Positions 10,411 through 21,137 are shown, numbered from the stretch's first letter. The stretch: DNA of 64,000 nucleotides from Piliocolobus tephrosceles (GCF_002776525.5 NC_045452.1:29410405-29474404), one strand, 5' to 3'. Made by a program: numbers and translations. The notes: a model not told the origin generated them from the sequence alone.

Positions 10411-12239
10411 TCAGAATGAACACTTCCCTGCTTTTCAAAAAGGAAAGGGCATAATTGACTCTGTTTCATCCACAACTGTAGAGAAGCTTCTGGAACTCAG
10501 GGCTTTCAGGAAGACCGGCAATACTGAGATGCAGGCTGCTTATGCAGCTCACAAAATGCAGGATGGGGTTAAAGATGGCAGGCAGCAAGCAAGCATGGCA
10601 GAGACAAATGCAACTGTGCAACGTCTTTTGTGAGCCCATTCAGTTAAACAGTCTTTAGGGAAATCTGAGGGTTACCACATCCAAGGTAAGGCCTGCTAAG
10701 AACAACCTGCAGCTGTTACAAACCAAGGAAGTGACACTGCTTAGAAAGTGTCATTGCCAGTCCCAATCCAAGTAAAGCATTGAGGAGTGGAGGGAAAAGG
10801 AGAGGGTGTGGCTTTATGAAGGAAGATGTCCATCACAGTATTATTTATAATAGAACTACAGCAATGCTGACAACATCCTGGGCCCCATGCCAGGACTCTG
10901 AGGACCATGAGCCTACATGGATGAGCCTCCTGGCCCCTTGTGGGGCAGAAGGCAGTGGGCTCAGAATCTTGGCAGACACACTCAGGGCAACAGGTAGTAG
11001 CCCAAGCCCCCCAGATAGGCACATGGCCAATCTCTGCAGTAATTTACAACAGTCACTGAAGACACTGGCAAAATGGAAAAAAGGCTTATGGTGAAGGGAA
11101 ATGATAGGCTCGAATGGAAACCAGCCCAACTGCCCTGCAGAACTAATGTTTATGTTTTGTTTTGTTTTTTAATAAGCCTAGAAATTGCCCTTCCGGTCTT
11201 AAAACTTGAGAAACTTACATGTGTCCTATCTGAGTTCCTTTCTCAGGAAACCAACCCTCAGGCCTCCCAGATAGAACTAAGGAAATGAAACTCACAGAAT
11301 CACCACAGCCAGACAATGAGACTCCAGACCTCTCATCCCTGGCGATTTCCTTACCCTCTCTCATTCCTGTTTTTCTGCATATAGTTAGATTTCTTCCCTG
11401 CTATGTAAATCCCTGATTTTAGTTGATCAGGGAGATGGATTTGAGACTGATCTCCCATCTCTTCATCTGCAGCACTGGATTAAAGCCTTCTTCCTTGGCA
11501 ATACCTGCTGTCTTAGTGATTGGCTTCCTGCATGGTGAGCAGCCAGACTAAACCTGACCTCTGGCATTTCAATAACAAAATGGATCATATACCAATTACA
11601 ACTATGTAAAATTTGCTTATTTACCAAGCTATATGAGAAAACAGAAAAGTCCACCAGGCAGGACAGAGCCGGACAGAGGCAGCCTGTGTCTCTGATCTAG
11701 ACAATGCCCCTGAAAGGCCAGGCAGCCTGGGTCACCAACAGGCGAGGACTGAGTGGTGCGATAGTGACTCAGGGCAAGCTGTTTTTGAGGCCTCTCCAGA
11801 GTCTCCCGGGAGCTGAGAGACCTAGAAACTGTCAGGTTTCCAGCGTGAGTACCGTTTTGTCCTCCAGTGAGCCAAGAAGCTGACCCTGCAAGATGCCTTC
11901 CCAATTCATATCATTCCATCCACTCCCCTTGTCCTCAAGATCTAAGCAGACAGACATTTCTTTTAAAAAGAATTTTAAAAAATTAGAGTGCATTATTCTC
12001 TGAGATTTTCTCCTCACTGGGGGAAGGCTGCCCTTTTCTCTGTGTTCCTATAACCCTGATTGCACCCTAACTTTGCACCCTGAACCCCAGGTTATTGATG
12101 AGTCTGTTGCCTTGCAACACCAGCACCCAGAAAGCAGCACATAAACACTGGCCCAGAGGTGGCAGAAACAAGGGGAGACCCAGCCAGGCAGAGGCATATC
12201 CCACTACTGCCATCACCAACAATTAGTAATGATAACAAT
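10411..12239. other. Unique sequence, about 1.8 kb, start of an Alu-free block
   Basis: No recognised repeat, RNA or gene. Overlapping short frames on both strands at 10740-11130 have no domain and no splice-flanked structure I can defend. No Alu occurs from 10.1 to 20.4 kb. Confidence 0.4.
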
Positions 12240-12450
12240 GATAATAGGTACCCGGTTTTGAGTCCCAGCTCCGTGACAGCCCTGTCCAGGAGACTGGCAT
12301 GCATCATTTCACTAAGGTTTCATGATGATACCACTAGGTAAATGTTATAATCCAAAATTATAATAGCAAGCAAACAAACCCAGAGGGGCCAGTAACTTGT
12401 CCAAAGGCACTCAGGTAGGAAGAGGCAGAGGTAAGAACTGATGCCCAGTG
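12240..12450 (-). mobile_element. MIR (antisense), diverged
   Basis: Elements of antisense MIR order: 'catcatttcactaaggtt', 'aaatgttataatcc', 'cagaggggccagtaacttg', 'tccaaaggcactcag', 'agaggcagaggtaagaactg'. Highly diverged. Confidence 0.55.
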
Positions 12451-13150
12451 GCTACGATGGCAGGGCCGGCTCCTGTGCTCCATGTGGCAAAGCCTCCGGA
12501 GCAGGGACCACGCGGAAATAATACCTTTTCTCTGTGCAGTTGGGATTGGGAAGCCCCAAGACAGAGCCCAGCTCTAGTCACGCTTAAGGATGGAGCAGTG
12601 AAGGGGTTGGGTCTCACACAAGGCAGGGGGCTGAGAGCAGGAACAGGGGGCTGAGTGGAGTCCATGGGGAATCAAGGCAGGACTAAAACCCACCTGTGGG
12701 GTCGGGTCAAGTTAGGGGCCTACAGAGACCTCACAAGTGGGGTTAGGTGAAAGAGACCCAGCCAGAACTGGCAAGCGGCCACCCCAAACCCAATCCTGAC
12801 TGTCATGGCCACACCCAGGCAGGGGGAAGGGAGGGGACACCTACCTACCACTGTCACCAGAATCTCAGGTTCATATGCAGAACCATCACTGTCCAGACCA
12901 TGAGCAAAAGTGAACAAGGACACATCCAGAGCCCCTGACTGTCCCCAGCCAAATGGAAACCTCCCTTGGTCCCAGACCAGCGGGCAAGCCCATAGGGGTT
13001 ACATGTCACCAGCAGCTGGGATGTGGTTAGTGCAGGCAGGGACATGTGGGAGCCCCTACGGCAAGGACAACATCCACTCTGGCTCTTATTGCACACCCTG
13101 GGTCAAAGCTGAGGCTGGTAGAGAGGGTGTCCCTGAATGTCTGATGGGCA
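12451..13150. other. GC-rich unique sequence
   Basis: About 700 bases of GC-rich sequence without recognised repeats. Several short overlapping frames on both strands are expected at this composition and none is persuasive. CpG is not dense enough by eye to call an island. Confidence 0.4.
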
Positions 13151-13434
13151 GGTGGGTGGGTGAGTGGGTGGATGAATGAATGAATGAATGAATGAATGAG
13201 TGATGAATGCATGAATGAGTGGATGAATGCATGAATGAGTGGATGAATGCATGAATGAGTGGATGAATGAATGAATGAGTGGATGAATACATCAATGAGT
13301 GGATGAATACATCAATGAGTGGATGGATGAATACATCAATGAGTGGATGGATGAATGCATGAATGAGTGGATGAATGAATGAGTAGATGAATGCATGAAT
13401 GACTGGATGAATGAATGAATGAATGAATGAATGA
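13151..13434 (+). repeat. TGAA-derived minisatellite, 20-bp higher-order unit
   Basis: Starts as GGTG/GAAT tetranucleotides, then runs in 20-bp units such as 'ggatgaatgcatgaatgagt' (13221-13240 and onward), with variants 'atacatcaat'. Two units are 24 bp and one 16 bp, i.e. gain or loss of one tetranucleotide. It ends in plain (GAAT)n. Read on the reverse strand it gives a histidine/isoleucine/phenylalanine-rich frame, a by-product of the repeat. Confidence 0.95.
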
Positions 13435-14004
13435 AAGACTTGCCAACAGATGATGCCAAGTGACCCCGTCCAGGGCTTAACCAATGAGCAAGTGAGCCAA
13501 GGGATGAATTCCCTTCCCCTCACCCTGCCCCTGCCTTCCCCGCGTCTGGCCTGGGACGTCCTGGGACAGCCTGGGACATGGCTAGGTGGCTTCTCCATGG
13601 CAGGCCCGCAGTAGAAGCAGCTGCCCGGCGAGGCCGGAGAGGTCATACATGCACATCTCCCTGGCTCTCCCTCCCTGCTTCCCCGTGTGCCCCTCACTCC
13701 CGCCCACTGGGGCTGGACCCTCTCATAAAACACAGCATGTCAGGGCTCTGCCTCGCGATCCACTTTCTAGAGAAGTCAGGCTGAGGCCGACAATCCCTCT
13801 GCAGGAACAGGGCTGTGAGCTTCGTGCTGGCAGGGGCTGCATCCCAGCTGTGAAGAGCCTCCCAGCACCCAACAGGGAGCACAGTCCATGCCTGGCAAGG
13901 GCCAGAGCAGGCTGGGCATCATCCACAGCGGGAAAGTGTCAGGTGGGAAGCCACAGACAGCACACAGTGGGAAAGCAGAGGGCAGGAAGCCCTTATATCC
14001 CATG
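13435..14004. other. GC-rich unique sequence
   Basis: No repeat or gene recognised. Overlapping frames on both strands (139 codons + at 13586-14005; part of 215 codons - at 13086-13733) are explained by composition and the adjacent minisatellite. Confidence 0.4.
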
Positions 14005-14115
14005 AATTGACTGCAGTAGGTGCTATAATTATCTCCATTTCACAAAGGAGGCTTGGAAGGATTCGCCTCGGTCAAGGGTCACAGTTGGTGAGACAGGAAC
14101 CAAGCTGTAACCCTG
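14005..14115 (-). mobile_element. MIR fragment (antisense)
   Basis: 'gtgctataattatctccatt', 'tcacaaaggaggcttgg' and 'gtcaagggtcacagttgg' follow the antisense MIR core order (ATTATCYCCATTTTACA, GGTCACA). Confidence 0.65.
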
Positions 14116-14121
14116 GCCCTG

Positions 14122-14315
14122 CCTGTCTGCCTGTCCTCCTGTCCATCTGTCCACCTGTCTTCCTGTCCACCTGTTTTCCTATCTACCTGTCCTCCTGTCT
14201 ACCTACCCTCCTGTCCACTTGTCCACCTGTCTGCCTGTCCTTCTGTCCACCTATCCTCCTGTTCACCTGCCCTCCTGTCTGCCTGTCCACCTATTCTGTC
14301 CGCCTGTCTGCCTGC
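14122..14315 (+). repeat. Octanucleotide minisatellite, consensus CCTGTCYN
   Basis: About 23-24 tandem 8-bp units in near-perfect register: cctgtctg, cctgtcct, cctgtcca, cctgtctt, cctatcta and so on. One register slip occurs at 'cctattctgtccg' (about 14290). The strand is strongly pyrimidine-biased. It begins right after an antisense MIR. Confidence 0.95.
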
Positions 14316-15254
14316 ACAGCCCACGCTTTCAGCCTCGACATCTCACTAGGCGCCTTGCCTGCTGCTCATCCAAGTGGCCAGCATTGCCCGCAAGGTGGGG
14401 TTTCTTGGTTCAGGGCACATTCTCTCAGCTCCCCCAGTGGGGTGGCAGTGAAGTCAGCTGCAGGAGGAGAGCCTGGACTCAGGGGTGGTGGCCACAGGCA
14501 GCGTTTGTGGGGCAGACGGTTACTGAGACCCACTGGCAAATGACAGTCAAAGACACACGTGAGAGCAGCCTCCACGCGGAGTGTGGAACCGGCCTGCGTT
14601 CCAGGCACATCTTAGAATGCCAAGCACACAGGCCGCACGGCCATTTGCAGGTGTTTGTGCATCATGGCCTCTTTGGTGGGGAGGAAACAAGGCCAAGAAA
14701 CTGAACACACGGAGTCCACAACACAGCAGGGCTGCGCCAACGAGAGGCCCAGCCAGGCGGGCAGCCTTGGCCGCAGGAAAATGAACCGTTTTAGCAGAGC
14801 ACACAGGCCCCCATAGCTCCTCAGCAGGACGAGGGATGCAAGGGCAGGATAGGCCCTCACTCCCACCCCCAAAGTGTTCTTTGGGTCACATCGATCCTGA
14901 CTGCCAGGGATGGTGTGCTGCTGATTCTGAGAGAAACACAACATTCTCAGCCAAAATCACAGGCAATAAAGATGACAGTGGAGTAGGCTGATGCCTCATC
15001 TGCACACACACAAAATAACACCCAAGCCCCAGAATTGCAGGGACCGGGGGGAAAGGGCCCAGGCAGTGCTCAGAGGCTGTGCTTCCCAAACTCTGCCTCC
15101 GCTCCTGGAGCTACACCCCGGCGGAAGAACGGGACCCCGAGTCCAGCTCAAATCAGGAAGGAGCTCTCCAGACGGAACAGGCGGGACAGGTGGAGGAAAA
15201 CTCCAGTGATGCCCACAGAGGAGGAAGGCACTTATCAAAGCTTCGGACTCTAGA
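14316..15254. other. GC-rich unique sequence
   Basis: About 0.9 kb with no recognised repeat. Several overlapping frames of 65-160 codons on both strands, including one running out of the octanucleotide array (14219-14704), have no family resemblance. Confidence 0.4.
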
Positions 15255-15475
15255 GCTGAGCTTGGCAAACCATGGCCTTCCCCACCAGACACAGCCCGTG
15301 AGCTAAGAGTGGTGTTCACATCCTTACAGGGTTGGAAAGAGAAGATGGAAAATGAGAAAGAGAGAAAGAGGGAGAGAGAGAGGAAAAAGGAGAGGAAGAA
15401 GGAGGAGGAGAGAAAGAAGAGACGAAGCCTAAATGTGGCCTGCAAAGCGTATCTAGCCCTGTACAAAACAAAAAC
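15255..15475 (+). mobile_element. hAT-Charlie (MER-type) relic with a GA-rich expansion
   Basis: The borders match a common non-autonomous hAT consensus: 'cttggcaaaccatggcc', 'ccgtgagctaagagtgg', 'cctacaaa'-type centre replaced by purines, then 'aatgtggcctgcaaagcg' and 'ctagccctgtacaaaac'. The centre, about 15338-15422, is a GAAAG/GGAGAG purine run on the + strand, likely expanded from the A-rich middle of the element. Exact MER name not assigned. Confidence 0.55.
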
Positions 15476-15764
15476 ACAAAGGTTTGTCTCTGTGACGTGG
15501 AAGGTAAGATGAGGCTAGAAACAGGTGCTGTCGAAGTCAGCAGCTTACAGGATAGAGAGCAAGAAAGCCTGGGAATATTGAAGCAAGGGGCTCACTCTCA
15601 AGTCCAGGAGCTCCAGAGAGGCCGGTGAGCCCCTTGTGGGGTGTGGGAAGAGAGTGAGGTGGGGTGCTTGGGAGCCCCGTTTCTCCATTCCACTGGGAAA
15701 TTCTTGGGAGCTGCCCACATCCAGTTGTAGACACAGTCTAGAGGTGAAGCCACCCAGCAGAGCC

Positions 15765-15955
15765 TCCTGCGATGATGGAAATGAGCCACATCTACCCAAT
15801 ATGGCGGACACAAGCCACACATGGACACCAACCACCCGAAAGGCAGCTCATGCACCTGAGAAACTGAATTTTATTTTCATTTCATTTTCACTAATTTAAT
15901 CTCTATGAGCTATGCACGCGTGGCTGGAGGCTCCTGTATGGGAAAGTGCCATGCA
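15765..15955 (+). mobile_element. MER5-type hAT-Charlie relic
   Basis: Core pattern of MER5: 'gatgatggaaatg', 'cccaatatggcgg', 'caagccacacatgg', 'gagaaactgaattttatt', 'ttcactaatttaatc', 'gcacgcgtggctggagg'. The paired 'ccaatatggcg ... ccacatgg' layout is typical. Terminal repeats are degraded. Confidence 0.75.
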
Positions 15956-16115
15956 GAGCCAGCTTGCCCAGACTTTGAAGTCCAGTTGTGACATGTCACT
16001 GTGTGGCCTTAGATGCACTGGCTCACCTCACTGTGCCTCAGTTTCCTCTTCCCATTCTGTAGAATGAAGATAGTAACAGTGCCTGCCCAGGGTTGCTCTG
16101 AAGATGTGTGGGTCA
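15956..16115 (+). mobile_element. MIR (sense)
   Basis: Clear MIR core: 'gacatgtcactgtgtggcc', 'ctcactgtgcctcagtttcc', 'cattctgtagaatgaagat', 'agtaacagtgcctgccc', 'agggttgctctgaaga'. Confidence 0.85.
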
Positions 16116-16149
16116 CTTCACATGGACCACTCAGAGCAGGTGGCACTTG

Positions 16150-16680
16150 GGGCACTCTGTGGTGCCACACGCTGTCCTTGCTCTCGGCTCAGAGATGCAA
16201 GGGTCAAACTAACAAGCAAGCCAGGTCCTTGTCCTCAGGTAACTCCACAGTCTAGCAGAGGAACTGGATGCCAATCAGATCACCGGGCAAACAAATGTCA
16301 AATCATGACCGAGGCAGGGATGCTGGGTAGGACACGGGGATTGGCCAAGTGAGGGAGGGAGAGGCAGGCACACCCTAGGTAGCAGTGCTTGGGTGGAGCC
16401 AGGAAGGAGTTGACAGACAAAGGAGAAAGGGAAGATTATTCAGCAGAACCACAGCAGGTGCAAAGGCCGCGTGGTGGGAACGACCGTGACCAGCACAGAG
16501 AAGGCTGCTGCTGCTTGAGGGCAGATCACACGGGGTGGGGTGGGTTGGAGGCCAGAGATGGGGCTGGAGCTACACCCTGCAGGGTCTCAGGGCCGTGACA
16601 GGGTGTTTTCCTTCATCCTAAGAATGGTGGGAAGACACTGAGAGGTCCCTCACCCCTGCACACGTTTTAGTGATGTGCTG
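16150..16680 (+). other. Probable old mammalian interspersed repeat, family unassigned
   Basis: Phrases such as 'cctcaggtaactccacagtc', 'aggagttgacagacaaagg', 'aggtgcaaaggccgcgtgg', 'gctggagctacaccctgcag' and 'cttcatcctaagaatggtgg' fall in the order of a widely dispersed ancient mammalian repeat I recognise but cannot name with certainty. Open frames here are short and unconvincing. Confidence 0.4.
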
Positions 16681-17658
16681 GGCGTCCCTTCTCCAGGTGG
16701 ACAGCATTAGGGTCTGTTCTTGGCTCTTCCCCAAACTGCACCTCTGCTCATGACCATCAAGGCTGAGAACATGCAGAGAGCACAGAGGGCTGAAACCCAG
16801 CAGGAACCCCCAGCCACAGCCTTGTCCATCCTCCCTACACCCCTTGAACCGCTGTGGACCCAGCATCGCCAAGCACTGCTCTCCTTCTGCACCCGGGGCA
16901 CGAACTGAAGGTTCTTCTGAGCATGGCCTGAAGGAAACTGCGGACCACCAGAGCAGAGGGGACTCCACGAGGAGATGTGTGCAGGCCCCTGTGTGCCCAG
17001 CCAGTGTCAAGGTGCCCAGGGCCCCACCTCATTCATCTGAACAATGCCTGCTCTGCCCCCAGCTCGGCTGCCGGCCCCCACCTGGCTCAGGTGGTGTCCT
17101 CCATGCTGCTTCTCCCAGCATCTCTGGCTCTGCAGTGCATCTTTGGACTCTGAAAGCAGAACTGAAGGGTTGACAACATGGAGTCCCCAGAGCCAGGAGC
17201 CCAGAGTAACTGCGCCCAGTGAGCCGCCTCCCACCTCCCAGAAGCTCCTCCTGGGCACTTGGCAGGAGCAGAGGGTTGGCAGCAGCAGTGAGAGCAGTGA
17301 GGACCTGGTACTGCACGCTGGCTGCTGAAGCTGTGACTGGCCCAGAACACTCAGGGAGGGACCCTGTGGCTGCTGCAGGGACCCAGGCCAAGACCATGCA
17401 GAGGAGTACGGCCGTGGACCTGCCCCAGCAGAGGCTTGCTCGGGAGTCCGCACTTGAGGATGGTGGTCTACGGGCCACCTCAGCACCTTCACTCCCATCC
17501 TGGGACCATCAGCCCACATAGTGCAATGCACTGTACCAGCCTAAGTGCCCCTGGAAAGGCCTCTGCTGGGTCACAACCAGCCTCACACTCACGCTGTGTC
17601 TGTGCATATGAGTGTGTGCCTAAGGCGTGGACATCCTATGTGCACTGTGTTTGGGGTG
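16681..17658. other. GC-rich unique sequence
   Basis: About 1 kb with overlapping frames up to 174 codons (reverse strand, 17007-17531). None shows a recognisable domain, and frames of similar length occur on the other strand at the same place, as expected from GC-rich, stop-poor DNA. No repeat recognised. Confidence 0.4.
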
Positions 17659-18010
17659 TGATATGGTTTGGCTCTGCGGCCCCACCCAAATCTCATCTCA
17701 AATTGTAATCCCTATGTGTCAGGGGAGGGGCTTGATGGCAGGTGATTGAATCATGGAGGCCGACTTCCCCCTTGCTGGGAGTTCTCACAAGATCTGATGG
17801 TTTAAAAGTGTTTGGCAGTTACCCCTCACACTCACACCCTCTTGCTGCCGTGAAAGACGTACCTTGCTTCCCCTTTGCCTTCCACCATACCTGTAAGTTT
17901 CCTGAGGCTTCCCCAGCCATGCAGAACTGTGAGTCAATTAAACCTCTTTCCTTTGTAAACCACCCAGTCTCAGGTGGTTCTTTACAGCAGTGTGAAAATG
18001 GACTAAGGCA
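17659..18010 (+). mobile_element. MSTA-type MaLR solo LTR (sense)
   Basis: Full LTR from 'tgatatggtttggctctg' to 'aaaatggactaaggca', with 'tgattgaatcatggagg', 'aagatctgatgg', 'aagtttcctgaggcttcc' and 'gagtcaattaaacctc' in MSTA order. Flanking 5-mers gggtg (17654-17658) and gggta (18011-18015) fit a 5-bp target duplication with one change. Confidence 0.93.
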
Positions 18011-18370
18011 GGGTACATGTGAGTATATGTATTGGCTTTGCTTGGGTTAGGGAGGAAATGTAAGGAAGTCTACTCAGAAAATGTTTCTAAACATTCTGTC
18101 GCCAGATGCCCCCGGTCATCACAGTCCTCTTAAAAGTCACTGTAGGTAAAAAGTTCCTCCCCGTGAAGAGTTGTTTCATGTTATTGAATAAGGAGGGAGA
18201 CAAGCTGGGGCACTCACTGGGAGCTTGCTGGGCTGGGGCCAGCATACAGCAGCTTCCTGGCAAGCCTGTGAGTGCTGAGAGCACCATGCACACGTGCCCA
18301 CCACACGGCAGCCCAGCTCCCGGCGCCAGCCACCTGCACGCGCCGCCACCTGCTGCAGTAACAGACTCAC
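18011..18370. other. Unique sequence
   Basis: No repeat or gene recognised. Small opposing frames are short and featureless. Confidence 0.4.
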
Positions 18371-18765
18371 AGTGATTATCCTAGCGCTCTGGAGGCCGGA
18401 AGTCTAAGGGGTTTCCCTGGGCCAAAATCAAGGTGTGGGCAGAGCTGCATCCTTCTGAAGGCTTCGGGGAGAATTGGTTCCGATGCAGTTTTCTTGCTGC
18501 CGGAGGCTGCGGCCTTCCTTGCCTGGGAGCCCCTTCCATTTTCAAAACCAGCACCCAGCAGGTTTAGTCTCTCTCACCCCTCCCTCCTGCGAAAATGTTT
18601 GTGATTATGTTGGACCCATCCAGATAAGCCGGGAGAATCTCCCAGTCAAGGCCAGCTGATTAGTAACCCGATTCCACCTGCAACCTCAACTCGCTGTAAC
18701 GCTGTGTAACCAAATACACTCACAGGCTCTAGGGATCACGACAGGGCTGCCTTGGGGGCTGTTAC
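18371..18765 (-). mobile_element. MLT1-type MaLR LTR (antisense)
   Basis: Antisense MLT1-like order: 'gctctggaggccggaagtc', 'gccaaaatcaaggtgtggg', 'cttctgaaggcttcgggg', 'gtgattatgttggaccca', 'gataagccgggagaatctc', 'actcacaggctctaggga'. Old and partly deleted, 5' end eroded. Confidence 0.7.
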
Positions 18766-20410
18766 TCTACTGATCACACCAACAATCACCCCTCCCTAGC
18801 AAGACATCTCTCTTTTGCACCCAGTAGCCTTAAAAAATGGCTAAAGAGCAGAGCTTTGAATCCCATTGATCTTCTAGGCCTCTCAGCACCTACTACGTAC
18901 CCTGAGCTCAGTAATTCCCTCAGAATCTTCCATCTAACCCAACAGGCCCACGCTGAACACACACACAGGTGGGGTCCCAGCAGGTACAGGAGAAGACGAC
19001 GGCCCACTTGCCTCTGAGGGGGCCGTGAGCCAGAGCCCTGGGTGTGAACCATGCCCAGGATCCCCACCACAGGCAAAGGCCGCCACCCTATGCCCTGCTT
19101 GCTTGGATTCAGAGTGGTGGTGACAACCATGCCTGTCAGGCCGAGCTGTCAAAAGCATCAAGTGAGAACACACCCACAGGCTGCTGGGCCAGAGAGCAGT
19201 TTTGGAAATGTTTCTGTTTCCGTATAGTTTATGAATCCAGTTGGGAAGGGCCTTTGGATGGTAGAGTCCTGGTCCAGGGCGGTGGAAGAAGAGGTGAGCA
19301 CCGGCCTTTGCAGCCTCCCCAGTTCATCCTCCGCACGCCCGATGAGGCTCCGAGAGGTTGGGTTGCTGCCTCCACCCACCCAGGCCGCAGGTGGAGACTT
19401 GGATTGGAAGAGGCGCTGCTTCACTCCAGCACGCAGACACTGCTGGGTGAGGAGGTGAGAGCTTGCAGGAGCTCCAGGGTCCCAGGACTGAAGGGTCTTT
19501 TTGCCTTGTTCCTGGGGTGCACTCTAGATACAGAAGCGATACTATCAGGCTTTGCCCCACGTTCCCTCATCACCTACCGGCTGGATTCCCGGGGACTTGT
19601 CTGCGAAATAGAATCACACCACACTTATTTGGAGGAGCTGAAAGGTACAGCCAGACTGTGATGTGGTTAATACCTTAATCTACAGACTCCAGGCTGGGAG
19701 CTGGAAGCCTTCACCCAGAGAGGGCTCTTGGGGTAGAGTCCGCCCTGCCTGAGGATGCTGGGAGCCTCCTGCCAGGCTGAAATCCCGGGATCAGAGCTTC
19801 AGGCCGGGCTCCGTCTCATAGGAGATATTTTGGACACCTAAATCCCAGCTACATCCCAATGTCCCCGAAATAACCACCAGCTAGCACTTCTGAAAGTGCT
19901 GGCTGTTCTGTTTCCAATCAAACTGCCGCCATCTGACAGCTGGCCCGGAGGAGGAGGCTGTGGGAGCGTTCCGGGTCTCGTGGATCCAGGTCCACTTGCC
20001 ACAAATCCCTGGAAGCCTTTGAGCCCCGTTTTCCACATCAGATTTATAAGGACCCCAATGGTACAATGGGGTTTCTGAAAACTGAATTAAATAAAATAAT
20101 CCAGACCTTTTTGAACAGCTTTGCCATTTAAAGCTTCCAATGAATGATGCACCGTGATGGGGGAAGGGAAGGTGGGGCTGCCAGGAGCACCCACCCACCT
20201 CTGAAGGCCAGGCTTGCCCTGGTCCGTCTGGGCACCAGCTGCTCTCTGACCTGGGATGTTTGTTTTCTCCCCTACCCACTCGCCCCCTCCACTGGGCAGC
20301 TTTCAAGATAAGCCTCAGCCCTCAACTGCAAACTCAACTCCTCGGGAAACGGCCTTGACTCCCCGGCTGACAGATGCTGCATTCCTTCTCTGTGTTAATA
20401 CCTGCAGCTC
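18766..20410. other. Unique sequence, about 1.6 kb, possible short L2 piece at the end
   Basis: No gene recognised. The longest + frame (19044-19661, 205 codons) has no domain I can name, crosses sequence of mixed composition and lacks a partner exon or obvious splice borders. 20335-20405 (cctcgggaaacggccttgac, then a promoter-like 'ctctgtgttaatacc') weakly resembles an L2 3' segment. Confidence 0.4.
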
Positions 20411-20536
20411 AGGGCCAGGCTCATGCCTGTGATCCCAGGGCTTTCAGAGGCTCAGGCGGGAGGATTGCTTGAGCCCAGGAGTTTGAGATCAGCCTGGGTA
20501 ACATAGAGACCCCATCTCTAACAAAAAAGAAAAAAA
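20411..20536 (+). mobile_element. Alu monomer (FLAM/AluJ left arm), sense
   Basis: A single left Alu arm: 'ggccaggctcatgcctgtg', 'gaggattgcttgagcccagg', 'catagagaccccatctc', then an A-rich tail. 'Gcttgagcccaggagtttg' marks an old (J-type) form. It ends the 10.3-kb Alu-free block. Confidence 0.88.
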
Positions 20537-20624
20537 ATCTGCAATTCATCCATCGTATCTTATTCCATAGTTTTTCTTATTCTGTTCATTGTCTGTGTTC
20601 TCTCCTCTGCTAGATATGTCTTGC

Positions 20625-20739
20625 CCCTCACCTGTCTTCACCTCCCTCTCTCCTCCCATGCCCCTCCCTCTAATCTCTCTCTCTGTTTCTCTTTCTCTTG
20701 CCATCTCTCTCTCTGTTCCTCTATTTTTCTCTTTGTCTA

Positions 20740-20740
<1 letters not shown>
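20625..20740 (+). repeat. Polypyrimidine (CT-rich) tract
   Basis: The + strand is overwhelmingly C/T (ctctctctctg, tttctctttctcttg) and runs directly into a (CA)n array. Confidence 0.85.

Positions 20741-20788
<48 letters not shown>
20741..20788 (+). repeat. (AC)24 microsatellite
   Basis: Uninterrupted AC dinucleotide array of about 24 units, abutting the polypyrimidine tract. The length predicts polymorphism. The flanking open frame reads His-Thr repeats only because of it. Confidence 0.98.
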
Positions 20789-21137
20789 CACTGGGCTTTA
20801 CATGAGGCTGACACAGCCCCAGTCACCCTTTCCCCAGGACTCACCCAGCTTCCCTTACCCCCAGCCCTGTGGGCACTTCCCATGTGGTAGCGTGGAATAT
20901 CAAAATAACGTGTACCCAAGGGTTGAGACTAAATAAAATTAACTGTTGCATCTGCTCCCATCAAGGGTGCGCCTGAGTGAAACTGACAGTTTCTTCTTTG
21001 TATGAATGTCTTCAGGTGCAGAACACACAGTGACCACTAGTGGGAATGTAGTCACCGCCAGCATCTGTTCTGGGGCACCCGCAGTATTATCCACCATTGC
21101 TATTGTACATCAGGGCAAATAGGGCACAGTGAAGAAG
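20789..21137. other. Unique sequence
   Basis: No feature recognised in this stretch of about 350 bases. Confidence 0.4.

Noticed and set aside
13086..13733. 215-codon reverse-strand frame
   Set aside because: Produced by the TGAA/20-bp minisatellite and stop-poor GC-rich flanks; no domain and no sign of exon borders.
14122..14315. Regularly spaced repeats, considered as a CRISPR-like array
   Set aside because: Direct head-to-tail 8-bp tandem units without spacers in a primate genome: a minisatellite.
17007..17531. 174-codon reverse frame, with overlapping 149- and 87-codon frames
   Set aside because: Three different frames are open over the same GC-rich stretch, which argues for composition rather than coding.
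19044..19661. 205-codon + frame in unique sequence
   Set aside because: No recognisable motif, no neighbouring exon, and overlapping frames exist on the opposite strand. Length is within chance for this composition. Transcript evidence would be needed to reconsider.
20589..20936. Frame with His-Thr dipeptide repeats (also 29183-29581)
   Set aside because: Encoded by (CA)n microsatellites; chance open frames.
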